64,000 nt of DNA, from assembly GCA_037179335.1 (NCBI GenBank), contig JAKZHN010000031.1, positions 1-64,000 of the forward strand, read 5' to 3'. The notes under the pieces were generated by a model that had not been told where the DNA came from, did not search any database, and saw nothing but the letters and a program-made list of their open reading frames with translations. Every line of letters starts with the position of its first letter. Within the stretch, counting starts at the first letter, position 1. Source of the stretch: Cyclaneusma minus (lineage: Eukaryota; Ascomycota; Leotiomycetes; Marthamycetales; Marthamycetaceae). Positions 12,185 through 23,101 of this stretch are shown here, in pieces. The position numbers and the translations under genes were made by a program.

Positions 12185-13401
12185 GCCTTCTCAGAATACA
12201 CTGTAACAGAGACAGCGAAAGGGGAGCAAGAGCTTCCATATTGAAATATCAAATCATCATGTATTGCTAGAACTACTGTAACTGTACATAGGCCAACACA
12301 TGCTCCTCCCACCATACCTGCAATGGTGTCTCAAATTTAACCTGCACTGTGACTTGTGCTTCGTGAGATGTTGGTATTACGTATTCGTCGTAGCGTAATC
12401 CCGACTGATCCTTATCGAGTAGTGAGTGATATTTGATGTTTCTGGACGAAAGTGATTCGACACAGGGAATCTAGCATTAATAACCAGGGACATGTTTGAT
12501 CGGAGATCAGGTAAAAGTAGTGCCCCTGCTCTCGTGACTGTCGAACAAGATCAATCGTATCTTTACTGTTGTCGAGTAGATTCCCTAGGCCTGCAATTTG
12601 CGTAGCATTTGGGAGCGGTACAATGTATTTTTGGGGGTTTTTTTTCGGGCGGGCTTAAATAAAAGGTAGGAAGAAGTTCCTCTGAGTTTGAGTTGCGAAA
12701 ATACCGTTAACTTGTCATTGGCACATTGCTCTTGCTAATGCTTTGTGAAGGGAGGCTTACAAGTATCTATCTTTGAATGCTTTAAGGCGGGTACTCACTG
12801 CTAAGCACAATCATTGAGGTCAAGGGTGCACGAAATGAGGGGAAAGTACAGATTATCTACACAATAGCGTCCATATGGCCAGACTCTCCAAATCCTCGCC
12901 AACAAGCCATATCCTCCTCGCATTCCAAGGGTCAAGCAGGCGAATGCGCCGCCTACTGTGCTTTCAGGTAGCGGCAGCAAGATCCAAAGGCGTGCAATTG
13001 TCAGAAGAGATGGGGTTAGCAAGAAAGTTCGAAGACGTCCGAAGACAAGAAGACCAGGGAGCAACGAAACCGCTGTTCGTGCTGTGCGTAAAGGCGGCTG
13101 CTGTCGTCTGAGAGAGCATTGAGAGTCGCTCATGTCGCGCTCGCTGTTCGGCGCAAAGATGGGGTATCGGGAATGAACTATGCACAAAGAAAGAAGCTGC
13201 CGAGCCTAGCTTGCTGGCCATGATGCTTGCTTGCTCTAGACTCTTCGACGTCTTGTTGGAGGGGCCCGTTACTCGCTGGTGTATTGTGGGGGATGCCTAG
13301 GTCGATTTCTGAGGCTTCGGAGGCAGTCGGTGAATGGGTCTTCAAGTTCGTCAGATGAGAATTACCTGAGCATGCGACGTGCTAGAGCTTGTGATGGCTT
13401 C
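12185..13401. other. Intergenic, no convincing gene
   Basis: Base composition is ordinary. Two overlapping short minus-strand frames (about 12801-13187 and 12964-13221, one starting MASKLGSAAS) could belong to a small hypothetical protein, but they show no recognisable domain and their codon pattern is not persuasive. A T-rich tract lies near 12630. I leave this stretch unannotated. Confidence 0.5.
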
Positions 13402-14324
13402 TCAGATCGTCATACGTCGGGTGCGTGGCTTGCTGGTGTGCCAGAAGTCTTCGGAGGTGTCTGCTGGGGTCGTATCCGATTCAGTGTCGCCAGTCTCGAC
13501 ATCATCCTCGGGGGGGTCGTAGTCGGCGTTCTTTGGGACTTGATGGGATGGGTGAGTAGGATCGCGAGCTAGACAAAAGGTATTCTGGCCGCCGAGTCTG
13601 CGGAACCCCAGTGAGCGGTAGAACGCGAGACGACCTTTGTGAAGACGACGCTCAATCTCCTGCCTTTCCAAACGGCTCTTGCCCTCGCATTCGAGGTTCA
13701 GGTCACTCTGAATATGGTCAGGCAGAACGAAGACGAAGTCAGCATCCACTTGTCCCAGCAGCGTCTGGACGACGAGCTTGCCAACACCCTTTCCGCGCCA
13801 TCCACGTGCGACCAGTACCTCATCCACTTCAAAGAAGACACCATCCTCGATTTCATCGCCCCAGCAGCGCGTTCCGGTGTAGGGCAGAGAGGTGGAGTCT
13901 CGGATCCAGAGAGTGTAAGTGCCCGAGGCCTTCGCAACTAGCATGCCCGCATGGTAGACCTTGACATGGATTTCTCTGTCGTCCTCGGAGTCGGACCAGT
14001 CATTGGTGTACAGAATGATCGCAACCTCGGTCGTGCCGGCCAGGATGTACTGGCGATGCGCGTACATGGACAAGAAATCGCCGCCACGATCGTACAGGCG
14101 GTCGCCGTTGCGTACTTCTTCGGCTTCTCGGGCAGCTGCTGGGGATTCTTGGTTGATCGAAGGGTTGTCGGTCAAGCTGTCAGAACTGAGGACTCGCGCC
14201 TCGCCTCGTCTTGAGTGGAAGTCAGCACAAGAATGCAAAAGCGGCTCCCGCTGGTCCTTGAGACGAGGTCAGGGAAAGAAGAGGACATACCGGCAGAGGA
14301 CTTGTCCATTGTAAGGTTGTCCAT
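13402..14324 (-). CDS. GNAT-family acetyltransferase, paralogue 1
   Basis: Proposed exons are 14291-14324 and 13402-14138, with a 152-nt intron (GTATGT..CCCCAG), giving about 256 residues. An acceptor 12 bases further on keeps the same phase, and an in-frame ATG at 14336 is an alternative start. The core carries GNAT motif A (VDEVLVARGWRGKGVGK, acetyl-CoA pyrophosphate loop) and motif B (AFYRSLGFRRLG), followed by the family tail NADYDPP and an acidic/Thr-rich end. GNAT proteins move an acetyl group from acetyl-CoA to an amine; the substrate is unknown here. No signal peptide or membrane segment is seen, so it is probably cytosolic or nuclear. It is the first of five related genes in about 10 kb and runs in the same direction as paralogue 2. 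The intron phase (1) matches its paralogues. GNAT assignment is firm; the exact N-terminus is not. Confidence 0.8.
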
Positions 14325-15728
14325 GGTCGCAATCATTGGTAGAACGTTTGAGTATTGTTTGAATGGACGCGCAAGTGTGTTCTTGAGGGTCTGTCGATTG
14401 TGTCCTTGCGCAAGTGCTCGGGATCGCGATTGTAGAATTCAAAAGTCGGAAAGTATCAGGCGTCGAGTGTTTGGCCCAGTGCGTAGAAGCTGATGGCAGT
14501 AAGATTTGTCAAAGATCTTTTGAAGAGTCTGAGATAATCAACAAGCAGGCAGGTCAAGACTGGAATACTTGAGGAAAGAAGAAGAAAAGAAGACGTCCTG
14601 GGAGGAGCTCCAGTCTCTTAAGTATTGCAGACACAGCTCCGCAGGCGCTCGCTCGCTAGCTTAATCACTAGCGCGTAAAAGCGGAGCTGGAGGTTTGCCA
14701 GCTAAGCAGCAAGGCATGGAAAATATTAAGCGGCGGGCTTATCAGATTTATCGTTCAGCTAAGCTTTTGGTAGCGGTGAAAATATATGTTTTAATTGGTT
14801 CGAGTTTCGATTGAGAATCCGAATGAGAATCCAAGTTCCGAGTGAGAACTCAACTCCCGGGAACTCAAGTTCCAATCGATATGTCTCTCTTACCCGACAT
14901 TCGAGCTCCAGATGTTCTCCGCAGATTCTAGCTCAAGATCCTCTAATATATAAGTACTTACTTCTAGCAAAAACAAACGTCCGCCATCAAAGTTCAACAT
15001 CGACATTTGCCGTGTTTTACGAAAACTTCGCAGAGGATTACGCAAAGCGGTAGACCGGAGAATGAAGAGCTTTGCCTTCTTGATTTACAAAGAAGCTACT
15101 GTTAAGTTTGGGCTTCCGAAGGTTCACATAGCAGGACGGCGCAAGGCAAAACGAAGTGTGTTTGGTTTCTTGAATGCTGAATCTCCTACTCCAAACCCCT
15201 TGCCAGTATCCCCCTCTAACACCTTACCCCTTACACATACAAAATGTACCAGCAAACCATATCCATTGTTGACCGTATTCTTATCCTAGTAACACCCAAT
15301 TTCTGTGCCGAGTTGGGCCACGGCTGTACCGAAAAATGCACGCAACTCAGGGAAATAGGGTGAAAATGGGGTATCTTGGCTAAAGTGCGAAAGTACGCGG
15401 ATCCAGGGGCAGAGAACAGTCATGCGACGACGCCAAAATTGGCGACTCCAGGGAGGGGAGGGGCAAAATCAAGGCGGAATATTGTGTCGAAGTCGAGAAG
15501 AGTCACCGAAGTCAAGAAGCGTTACCGAAGTCAAGAAGAAGCTCCGATGCAAGACGCCATTTTCCATAAGAGAAGGATGGTGGTGGTATGCTCGCTTCGC
15601 GCTTGCGGCCTCCAAAATGTAGGGAAGATCTGGTTCTGAGAACAGTCTTTCTGACCGTATTTGAATATCCCAACCGTCTCCACAAGATCTGCCGTCAATC
15701 GCCGTTTGTTAAGAGCAAGCTACCATTC
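14325..15728. other. Intergenic between GNAT 1 and 2, with palindromic repeat
   Basis: No gene is seen. Upstream of paralogue 1 lies an inverted repeat, CAGCTCCGC (14634-14642) with GCGGAGCTG (14681-14689), enclosing a second one, CGCTAG/CTAGCG. The motif GTAAAAGCGGAGCT (14675-14688) and AATATTAAGCGGCGGGCTT (14722-14740) both recur upstream of paralogue 2. Short direct repeats of GAGAATCC/GAGAACTC type occur at 14810-14870. Short open frames at 15062-15640 look like chance. Confidence 0.55.
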
Positions 15729-16955
15729 TCAGATGGAGAAGGAACGACCACGGAAGAGAGCACGAACGGGCGCTGGGAAGAGGGCGGACAAGTGTCGATG
15801 AGAAGAAGATCCGGTAGCGCTGGCGGTAGAGAGGGAAGCAGCACGGGGCTTGAGGGTAGGCCCAACGTGAACAGCGAGGTTGGCTTCAAGGTTATGGCCA
15901 GTGTCGGCGCACTTGAGGGTCAGTCCAACCACGCCCTTGGCTTTGAGATCAAAGCCGGTAGGGTGCACAAAGTCCTCAGCGGTAAAGTCACTGACAGACG
16001 AGCTAGTGGCGATGGAGGCATGGGCAGACAAGCTTTCAGTGGCGGAGGTAAATGAGCTATCAGTATCCATGGACAAGTCGGATGTCAAGCCAGTGCCGCT
16101 GGAGAAATGGCTTGGCAGCTTCTGTTGGGGTGGATCGTAGTCGGATTGGGGTGGAAGCAAACGAGAGCTGTGGTGCGAGTTGCTGGCACGGCAGAAGAAC
16201 GACATAGCACCCAATCTTCTGAACCCAAGAGACCGGTAAAAGGCCAGACGGCCCTCGTCCAAGCGGCGCTCAATCTCTGCTCTCTCCGAAGGTGTCTTTC
16301 CTTGGCATTCCAGCTCGAGGTCCTCCAGCACATGCTCAGGAACGACAAAGACGAAATCCGGTTCCTCCCTTTCGAGCATCTTCTTGATCAAAAGCTTGCC
16401 CAAGCCTTTACCGCGCCATGCTCGCGCCACCACGATCTCGTCCAGTTTGAAATGAACACCATCCATGATCTCTGGTCCAAAGCAGCCGCTTCCCTTGGAC
16501 GGTAGCATGTGGGCGATGGGACCGCTGACGCACTCAGTGTACATGCCAGTCGCCTGGGCGATGCATCGTCCCTCGTGAAGGGCGGTCAAGTGTACAGTTT
16601 CATAGCTGCCAAAGCACTCGTCGGTAGCGTACGTCAAAATGATCTTGATGGGGCCCTCGGTGGCGTTGCGTCCTGACAAGGTGTGCTCTTGCTCCTCGAA
16701 AGTCGTCAAATCCTCCTCGCAGTAGTGCGGATGGTCGAGGCGCTCGCCGCGCTGAACCTCCTCGTATTCTAAGATTGTCATTAGCACGAGAACACCAGAG
16801 GTACTTGTGGTAACCATCATCCGGGCAAGGAGGAGAGAGTGTGCAAGAGACATACCAGTGGCTTGCGCAGTTTTGAGGCTCAAGGCGTCACGCGGGCAAT
16901 CCGCCTCCATAGCAAAGGTTTGGAACTCCATTGCGCAATTTGTATCGGAGGTCAT
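15729..16955 (-). CDS. GNAT-family acetyltransferase, paralogue 2
   Basis: Exons 16856-16955 and 15729-16768 are separated by an 87-nt intron with GTATGT donor, CTAATGAC branch point and TTAG acceptor, giving 379 residues. The intron is a multiple of three with no stop, so the unspliced sequence also reads through. The core has EYEEVQRGERL near the start, LDEIVVARAWRGKGLGK (motif A), FVFVVPEHVLEDLELECQGK, AFYRSLGFRRLG (motif B) and SDYDPP. After SDYDPP comes a tail of about 120 residues rich in Ser, Thr and Ala, absent from the other copies, ending in a basic stretch. It is an acetyl-CoA dependent acyltransferase of unknown substrate. It is divergent from paralogue 3, with 1.5 kb between the start codons. 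Confidence 0.85.
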   Translation of the reverse strand: MTSDTNCAMEFQTFAMEADCPRDALSLKTAQATGMSLAHSLLLARMMVTTSTSGVLVLMTILEYEEVQRGERLDHPHYCEEDLTTFEEQEHTLSGRNATEGPIKIILTYATDECFGSYETVHLTALHEGRCIAQATGMYTECVSGPIAHMLPSKGSGCFGPEIMDGVHFKLDEIVVARAWRGKGLGKLLIKKMLEREEPDFVFVVPEHVLEDLELECQGKTPSERAEIERRLDEGRLAFYRSLGFRRLGAMSFFCRASNSHHSSRLLPPQSDYDPPQQKLPSHFSSGTGLTSDLSMDTDSSFTSATESLSAHASIATSSSVSDFTAEDFVHPTGFDLKAKGVVGLTLKCADTGHNLEANLAVHVGPTLKPRAASLSTASATGSSSHRHLSALFPAPVRALFRGRSFSI

Positions 16956-18474
16956 GTTGATGGGATTGATTTTGAAGAGGACGATTGAGAATGAATCGAG
17001 ATGTTCGAGAAAGCACGTGTGAAAGTTTGACGGTTTGGAAATCCGAGTGTTCTTGGAAGTTGGTGGGAACAGAGATTGGAGATCGAAAAATATTGAGCGG
17101 CGAGCTTTTAAGCTACGCTGCCGCCAGCGTTGTAAAAGTGGAGCTAGCGCAGTAGCCTTGCGCTCTCACTTAGCTAAGTGACTAGCGGTGGTAGATATCA
17201 CATCGGTAGTTCATGTTCAAACGAGAAGTTGGATCCCAAGCGGTAGCGCGTTCAGTTATGTGAAAGTTTCCCCCATTGACATCCTGGTCTTGAGGCGAGT
17301 TATTGGTAGCGACTATGAGTCTAATTTATAGGCATGCAATAAAATTGTCAAAAGATCAAGTCTTTCTCACAAAAGTGATCATTCAATGATCAAGCCACTC
17401 GCCACATCGGATCTCCCTATCTTTTAGGAACGCTTCTGAGAATCCGTGGTTGACTAAACTATGGTCGACAACGTAAACCGTGGCCGACAACGTAAAGTGT
17501 GCCCAACTGAACCGTAGTATACTGAACCGTGATCAATCGAATCGAATTATAGTCGGTCGAACCACTGCAAACTGAAGATTATTTTCCAGCCTCACGGCTG
17601 CTGTACATTCCGTAATTCCTTGAGGAAAACGTTACTTTGCCGCGTAACATATACTTGGAAATCCCTCCAATTTTTTACAAATTGTGCTGCTGATTGCGAG
17701 TGACAAGCTTTGCAAAGTTTGTCTGTTGTGTTTTCGAACTAGGAAGCTTTCAAACCGTGAAATCGCAATATCGAGCACGTGCTCATTCTAGCAAGCCTTC
17801 TCTTTCAATAGTGTATGAAAGCCTAAGTGTTGCCGATTATATTCCTGTCTGGAACTTGAAATTCTCTTACCTCAAGTATAGTTACCTTATTATTGCGATA
17901 GGGTCTGTCATTGCTGATATATTATGTTACCGATTCAGGGGCTATCTTCGATAGTCGATACCCTACTCCTATTTCTTATGAATAGTACTCTGAGTAGCTG
18001 CATAAATACAAACATCCCTATCACAAACACACTTTCCTTCGCCTACGGTCTACTTCCATTAAGATCTTGCCTTTGTTACGGGCTCTCCGGCTTTCGAATG
18101 CCTGAGTGCCTTATGAAATGATAACAAAGGTGGGAGCTCCGCAATTTGGAGCTAGCCACTCGCTCCAGCGGAGCTTAGAGTCTCTGACATAAAACAGAGC
18201 TCTACTCTTGAGCTCTCTCTCTCTTCTTTACTTCACAACCCCAGTGTTTACCTTGTGGCTGTCTGTCTCCTCGACCCCCTTCCTTGGTCCTCGTCACAGC
18301 CTTCGCCTGCGTCTTACCCCAATCACAAAGATCTTGCAATCGATCTTATCACCAAGAGACAATCCGACGTCCCCAATTCGCGATCAGCGCACAGCAAGTG
18401 CATTCTCTTGGTCATCTGAACCAGGCCAGACTACCGATTAATCACCCCAGCCCGCAGTGATCAAATTCGCTACA
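16956..18474. promoter_or_regulatory. Divergent intergenic region between GNAT 2 and 3
   Basis: This region serves both divergent genes. It holds AATATTGAGCGGCGAGCTT (17089-17107) and GTAAAAGTGGAGCT (17132-17145), each nearly identical to motifs upstream of paralogue 1. It also has a perfect 14-bp palindrome CACTTAGCTAAGTG (17167-17180), and a nested inverted repeat AGCTCCGC/GCGGAGCT (18135-18175) enclosing TGGAGC/GCTCCA. Two copies of CGACAACGTAAA occur at about 17466-17500. A regulatory role is inference; these may instead be remnants of a small mobile repeat. No gene is supported inside. Confidence 0.45.
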
Positions 18475-19324
18475 ATGGCTACATTGTCTTCCCCCAAGGA
18501 CTCTCCTGAGGATAAGACGCGGGGAGACGAAGGTAGGTCTTTCCAATGTCCTTGATATCTCCCCGGTGACTAAATATCTAGTTGAGCTGTGTACTGATAC
18601 TCTCTGACTAGTTGTTGCGCAGTCGGAGCAAGTCAAGTGCAGAGAGCGTCTGAGCCAGGCTTTCGAAGCCGATCTTGACACCACCACCACGAAGCGCTCA
18701 TACCACCCAACTGTTGTCCAAGGCATCTACCTCGAATTTGAGCTCTCGGTCGACGATTTCCTCCCCGGCGTCACCATCATTCACGCCTTTTGCTTGCACG
18801 ACAACATGACAATAGCAACGGCTTGTGGCCGCGTCGAGACGCAAGACGGTAATCCAAAGAGCAACTCGAATCGAAGCGCCAGCTCTACCATCGGCTTGCC
18901 TCCCCGTGCCCTCACCGTAGGCACAGGCGCATGGGGATCTGAGATCGATGTAGGCAATTACTTCATCCTGGATCTTTTGATTGTGGCTCAACAGTGGCGG
19001 TCGAAGCGAATCGGGCAGCACATGCTCGAATTCCTCATCAATACATCACGCAAGGAGTTCGGCGTGAAATGGACCTTTACCCTTCCGGATGATGTGATGT
19101 GGGGGGATTCGCAGCTCGACATACCGGAGTCACAAGCGGAGCGGAGAAAGATGCGGCGGATCAATATGGAACGGCGACTGAAATTCTACCGTGGACTGGG
19201 GTTTCGAAGGCTCGGTGGCTCGAAGTGGTTGGGGCTTGCAGAGGATCCGAATCATTCCTCTCATGAAGTGCGCAAGGACGCAGATTATGATCCGCCGTAC
19301 GTTGATGATGACCCCGACTTCTAA
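18475..19324 (+). CDS. GNAT-family acetyltransferase, paralogue 3
   Basis: Exon 1 is 18475-18532 (MATLSSPKDSPEDKTRGDE) and exon 2 is 18612-19324, with a 79-nt intron (GTAGGT..GACTAG) in phase 1, giving 256 residues. The reading VVAQSEQVKCRERL after the junction supports the acceptor over the neighbouring CAG, which would break the frame. The core shows GTGAWGSEIDVGNYF, LDLLIVAQQWRSKRIGQ (motif A), KFYRGLGFRRLGGSKW (motif B) and KDADYDPPYVDDDPDF at the end. Motif A has SKRIG where paralogues 1 and 2 have GKGxG, as in paralogue 4 (SQNIG), so 3 and 4 form a subgroup. Substrate unknown. The first gene of the plus-strand half of the array. Confidence 0.85.
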
Positions 19325-20037
19325 AGTCTCTCGTCTGCTTCCCAACATCTTGACCAGAAGACTCAGTGGGTTTGTCACATCCGTACACGGCCAAAATAGG
19401 ATTTCTGCGCTCGGAGAAGAGGGAAGGACAGCCAGAATATTCCGCTGCTTTGATATTCGATTTTGGATGGAGAATGCAGACCATCCTTGTGAAAAGGAGA
19501 CGGAGTAGCTAGTGAATACAGCGCTTGCCACTCGTAAATCATCCGGAGGCGCCAGCATTATGACCCAGCCGTGATATTCTGACGAGACGTCTCTGAAAAG
19601 TGAATATAAAGCTAAATCGGGCGACCTTGAATATTGAAATTAAAGGCAAACTCGGGATATACAAATTGTTGCTGTTACAGGATGTAGAATAGAGTGAGGA
19701 TAATTGACAACCTCGGAGGATGCTTTGTAAATAAGCGTGATATGCATTTGGGTGGGAACCGGGGGACATCCATGTATGCTATGCTGTAAATCTCCCTCCT
19801 TCAAACCGCGCCTCCTTCAAACCCACCGTCCTTCAACTGCGCCATCCTCCTGTACCCAGTATTGCCGCCACTTATTCCAGCATACCGTGAGCTCTGTCCA
19901 CCGTGGGTACCCGCCTTATAGCTACAGCTACCATCCTCGCTCCACGTTATCATCGCATCAGACTGCCTGCTAGATCTCAACCATTGCCTGCGCTTGACAG
20001 CCATCGACGTTCCGAATCTTACCACGAGCTGCGCACA
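19325..20037. other. Intergenic between GNAT 3 and 4
   Basis: The 3' flank of paralogue 3 and the 5' leader of paralogue 4. It is C/T-rich shortly before the ATG at 20038 (19795-20000), as is common in fungal leaders. No separate gene is supported. Confidence 0.55.
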
Positions 20038-21120
20038 ATGCCTTTCATGGGGGTTTCTTCAGAATCCGGAAGACCTGAACGTGAAGGTACGTCTCTGCTA
20101 TATCCTTGAAGTTCAGACACGGCAGTCCTAGTTGAACGAGACGCTGACACTTTCTACCTAGCCGCTTCGAAGATCGCCCAGCCTTCCGTCGATGACTTTT
20201 CTGACAACGAGGCTTCTGTGGAGTTCGTGGAAAATGTGAATCTTCTACCCAATGAACAGGCTCGTGAACCCCAGATTCATCAATATCTCGACCAAACCAA
20301 CTTCACAGACGACGAGGAGCTGATGACTGAAGACTCGGAAGAAGTTCTGCGTGGAGAATGTCTCGCCGACGATGAAGACAATACCATCTACACCTCGACT
20401 ACGAAGTTCACTTACCATTACGTCCCCGGTCCACTTCCCCTTACCTTCAAGCTTTGGGTTAGCCCGGGCCCACCTTTCACCGACGAGCCCATGTTGCACG
20501 CCCATTGCCTCCACAACAATCGAAAAGTGGGAGAAGCCGAGGGTCAGCTCAACTCGCAGGATCCAGACCAAATTAATGCGCGTGCTCACAAATCTTCTTT
20601 TCTGATGAGAGGCATATGCGCCAGCATTGTGTTCGACTTGCCACATCCCGATGACGACTACTACTTCGAGCAGCCCAAGCCAAATGGAACAGGTGTATGG
20701 GGCCAGGAAGTCGACACCGGGGACTACTTGAGGATTGATATGCTACTTGTCGCCAAGCAGTGGCGCTCCCAGAACATCGGAAAGCGGCTAGTCGAGCATC
20801 TGATCAACGCATCACGAGAGGGTTCAGAATCTGGGCTCAAGTGGACGTTTCTTAAGCCACAAGACGTCCAGTGGAATTCACGCTTGGAAGTACCTGAGGA
20901 TGATAAGGAGCAACTGATGGCGATGAAGCGAATGAATCATGAAAGACGTCTGAGGTTTTACCGCAAGTTGGGTTTTCGCAGGATCGGTGCTTCGCAGTGG
21001 TTTGGTTTGGCAGAGGATCCAGAGCATAGATCTCATAAGATCCCGGAGAATGCTGACTACGACCCGCCGTATGTTGAGGAAGACTCCGACGATGAGGACT
21101 CGAGCGGTGTCTCGACGTAG
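20038..21120 (+). CDS. GNAT-family acetyltransferase, paralogue 4
   Basis: Exon 1 is 20038-20086 (MPFMGVSSESGRPERE) and exon 2 is 20162-21120, with a 75-nt intron (GTACGT..ACCTAG) in phase 1, giving 335 residues. An acidic N-terminal extension (about residues 20-80) precedes the domain. The core has GTGVWGQEVDTGDYL, IDMLLVAKQWRSQNIGK (motif A), RFYRKLGFRRIGASQW (motif B) and NADYDPPYVEEDSDDEDSS at the end. It is closest to paralogue 3 by these motifs. No targeting signal is seen. It probably acetylates a small amine or protein amine with acetyl-CoA; the substrate cannot be inferred. Confidence 0.85.
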
Positions 21121-22354
21121 GAACTCATCATCTGTTCCTGAAGCCGAATTCTCAGCAATCCTGGTCACCGTCCAACACAACAAGACCCCATTCTCGTTGG
21201 CTTTTCGAATCGGAGTGTGTGGCCAGATGGGCCAGTGGCTGTCTCTCCGTGTGGAGCCAGGAGCCAGGAGCCAGTATGCACTGTCGCCTCTCGGGTGTTC
21301 AACCGGACATCCGACACACTGCACATGCCATTGGATCTCAGCGTCCGCATCTGTCGGTCGCCCAAGTAACATATCGGCGGCCCTCCATGGCCAGCAGCGT
21401 GCTTCTTGGGGACATGGAACAGTTTGGCTTTTGAACACTGTGCTCTCTCAAGTGCTTGGTCCTTCTGCTCGGAACGAAACTGCCCCGGTCTGGCCGGAAA
21501 GTACGTTGACATTGGACTTCTGGACTTGGGAATGCTAGAAACGGCACATAATCCCGAACATACTTTTGCCAACAAATCTTGAACTTGATTATGCAGTGAT
21601 ATCGTGATGCGATGTCTGAAAGTTTACAAGTAAAAGCAGTCTTGGGGTGCTTACCTGATACCGCAACGACAGCCGATCCTCTCAGTCCAAATCTAGGTAT
21701 GACCATCCAGAGCTTATCTCATGGTCTTGTGCGTAGGCTTCCATTTCCCAACTGATACAGTGGGGCGACAAAAGTCTGCACCCCCTTCCATGGCAGTACT
21801 CAGCTATTGGGTTGTTAAGTAGTATTCCCAATTACTGTGGATATTCCCAATTACTAAGGTTATTCCCAATCACTGTAGATATTCCCAATCACTGTGGATA
21901 TACACAGTCACTGGGGATGTTCCTGATTATCGAAAGGGGGTTCAGACTTTTGTCGCATAACTGTAGCTCGCACCTTGAAAAGGCGTAGTTTGCTATCCGC
22001 ATTGAGTGGATCAGTCTACTCCATCATCCGGACCAAGTAGATCAGTCCAATTCGGTTCATGACCAAGGAGCGAGGTAACTGACCTGAACAGAAAATGTGC
22101 TCCAGTTCAGACCGTACAGCCAGCACTATAAAAAAGCCATCCTCGGGGTCGATCGATGTTCATCTTCCAACCATTCCTCACTGCCTTCCTCTCGACAACC
22201 CCGACACCTTCCTGGGACGTAGTGATCCGAGATGCGAGTGTTCATCATTGCAGTCGCACCTCAAAAGCTTCTCCGCTCCAGATCCCCTGACCAATTCCCA
22301 CCAAATTGCAAGCTTGCAAATCTTCATGCACGGACTCCAAGAGCAACTGCCACA
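21121..22354. other. Intergenic with MITE and leader of GNAT 5
   Basis: Apart from the 206-bp element at 21758-21963, no gene is supported. A TATA-like TATAAAAAA (22127-22135) followed by a C/T-rich leader precedes the start codon of the broken paralogue 5 at 22355. Confidence 0.5.
21758..21963. mobile_element. MITE, Tc1/mariner type, with 19-bp internal tandem repeat
   Basis: Terminal inverted repeats begin CAGT and share GCGACAAAAGTCTG(C/A)ACCCCCTT; the element is flanked by TA on both sides (21756-21757 and 21964-21965). A TA target and CAGT ends fit Tc1/mariner-type transposons. With only 206 bp it is non-autonomous. Inside are five tandem 19-bp units of the form ATTCCCAATYACTGTGGAT (21824-21918). 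Confidence 0.85.
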
Positions 22355-23101
22355 ATGGAAGAATCTGAGTATGCTTATTATTATGGTATGGCCATTCCTG
22401 TCGCCGAATACGAAGCTATGAAACGTGGTGAGCAGCTTTTCGAGCCACTATTCGGCCCAATGGATGAGGAAACAAAAACCCGGCATCTGCAGTTACGTGA
22501 CGGCACTGCACGTGAAATCCAGATCATCTGGTTCAGTACTTCCGTGCCCCAAGAGGTGCACTTGAGAGCAGAACACTCACGCCGGCGAATTGGAACAATG
22601 AGGGGCGAAGTAGGCACTAAGAGCGAGTGGAGAAACTGCTCGAGGGCCAGCATATGCATCTGTGGGATGTGGTAGTGGCCGAACAGTGGCGCAGGAAAGG
22701 CCTCGGAACACTGATGTTCTCAGCACTGCTTGAAGGTGCGCAGCAGTTTAGGTTGTGTGCCGGATTACGTGTTTGTCATCCCGGCGCATCTTCAGGAGGA
22801 TGAACGGCACACCGAAGGGAAATCGAAAGAAGAACAGGTGGAAATCAAGGAAGGACTAAGGAAGGGGAGGTTGCGTTTCTACCGCTCGTTGGGTTTTAGG
22901 CGGATTGGACCGACGCATTGGTTTGCGAGAGCCACCGATCCAGATCACCCATCTCGCCAGATCGCCGAGGATGCGGACTATGATCCAACTGAAGAACCTT
23001 TGATTGGATGGGAGGCTGCGTGGTATCAGGCCCGGACGTCTATGGAAGAACGGAGCGAGGCGGGCATGAGGAACCATGCCCGGATGTCGAACACGTCCTG
23101 A
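22355..23101 (+). pseudogene. GNAT paralogue 5, frameshifted
   Basis: Starts MEESEYAYYYGMAIP and continues EYEAMKRGEQL, like paralogue 2. At GAGTGGAGAA (about 22625-22634) the frame is lost: reading on reaches TAG at 22673. Shifting by one base gives LWDVVVAEQWRRKGLG (motif A) up to about 22735, and a second shift returns to the first frame for VPDYVFVIPAHLQED, RFYRSLGFRRIG (motif B) and EDADYDPTEEP, ending at 23101. Two opposite one-base changes fit the data. The similarity on both sides of the breaks is strong, so the ancestor was an intact member of the array. Either a pseudogene or two assembly errors; no intron with sensible length explains both shifts. Confidence 0.75.

Noticed and set aside
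12801..13221. Small minus-strand protein (MASKLGSAAS... / MSDSQCSLRR...)
   Set aside because: The two candidate frames overlap in different phases, no splice pair joins them well and no domain is recognised.
22620..22740. Introns explaining the frame changes in GNAT paralogue 5
   Set aside because: The conserved motif A lies in the shifted part, and the only GT..AG pair at the second shift is about 16 nt, too short to splice.
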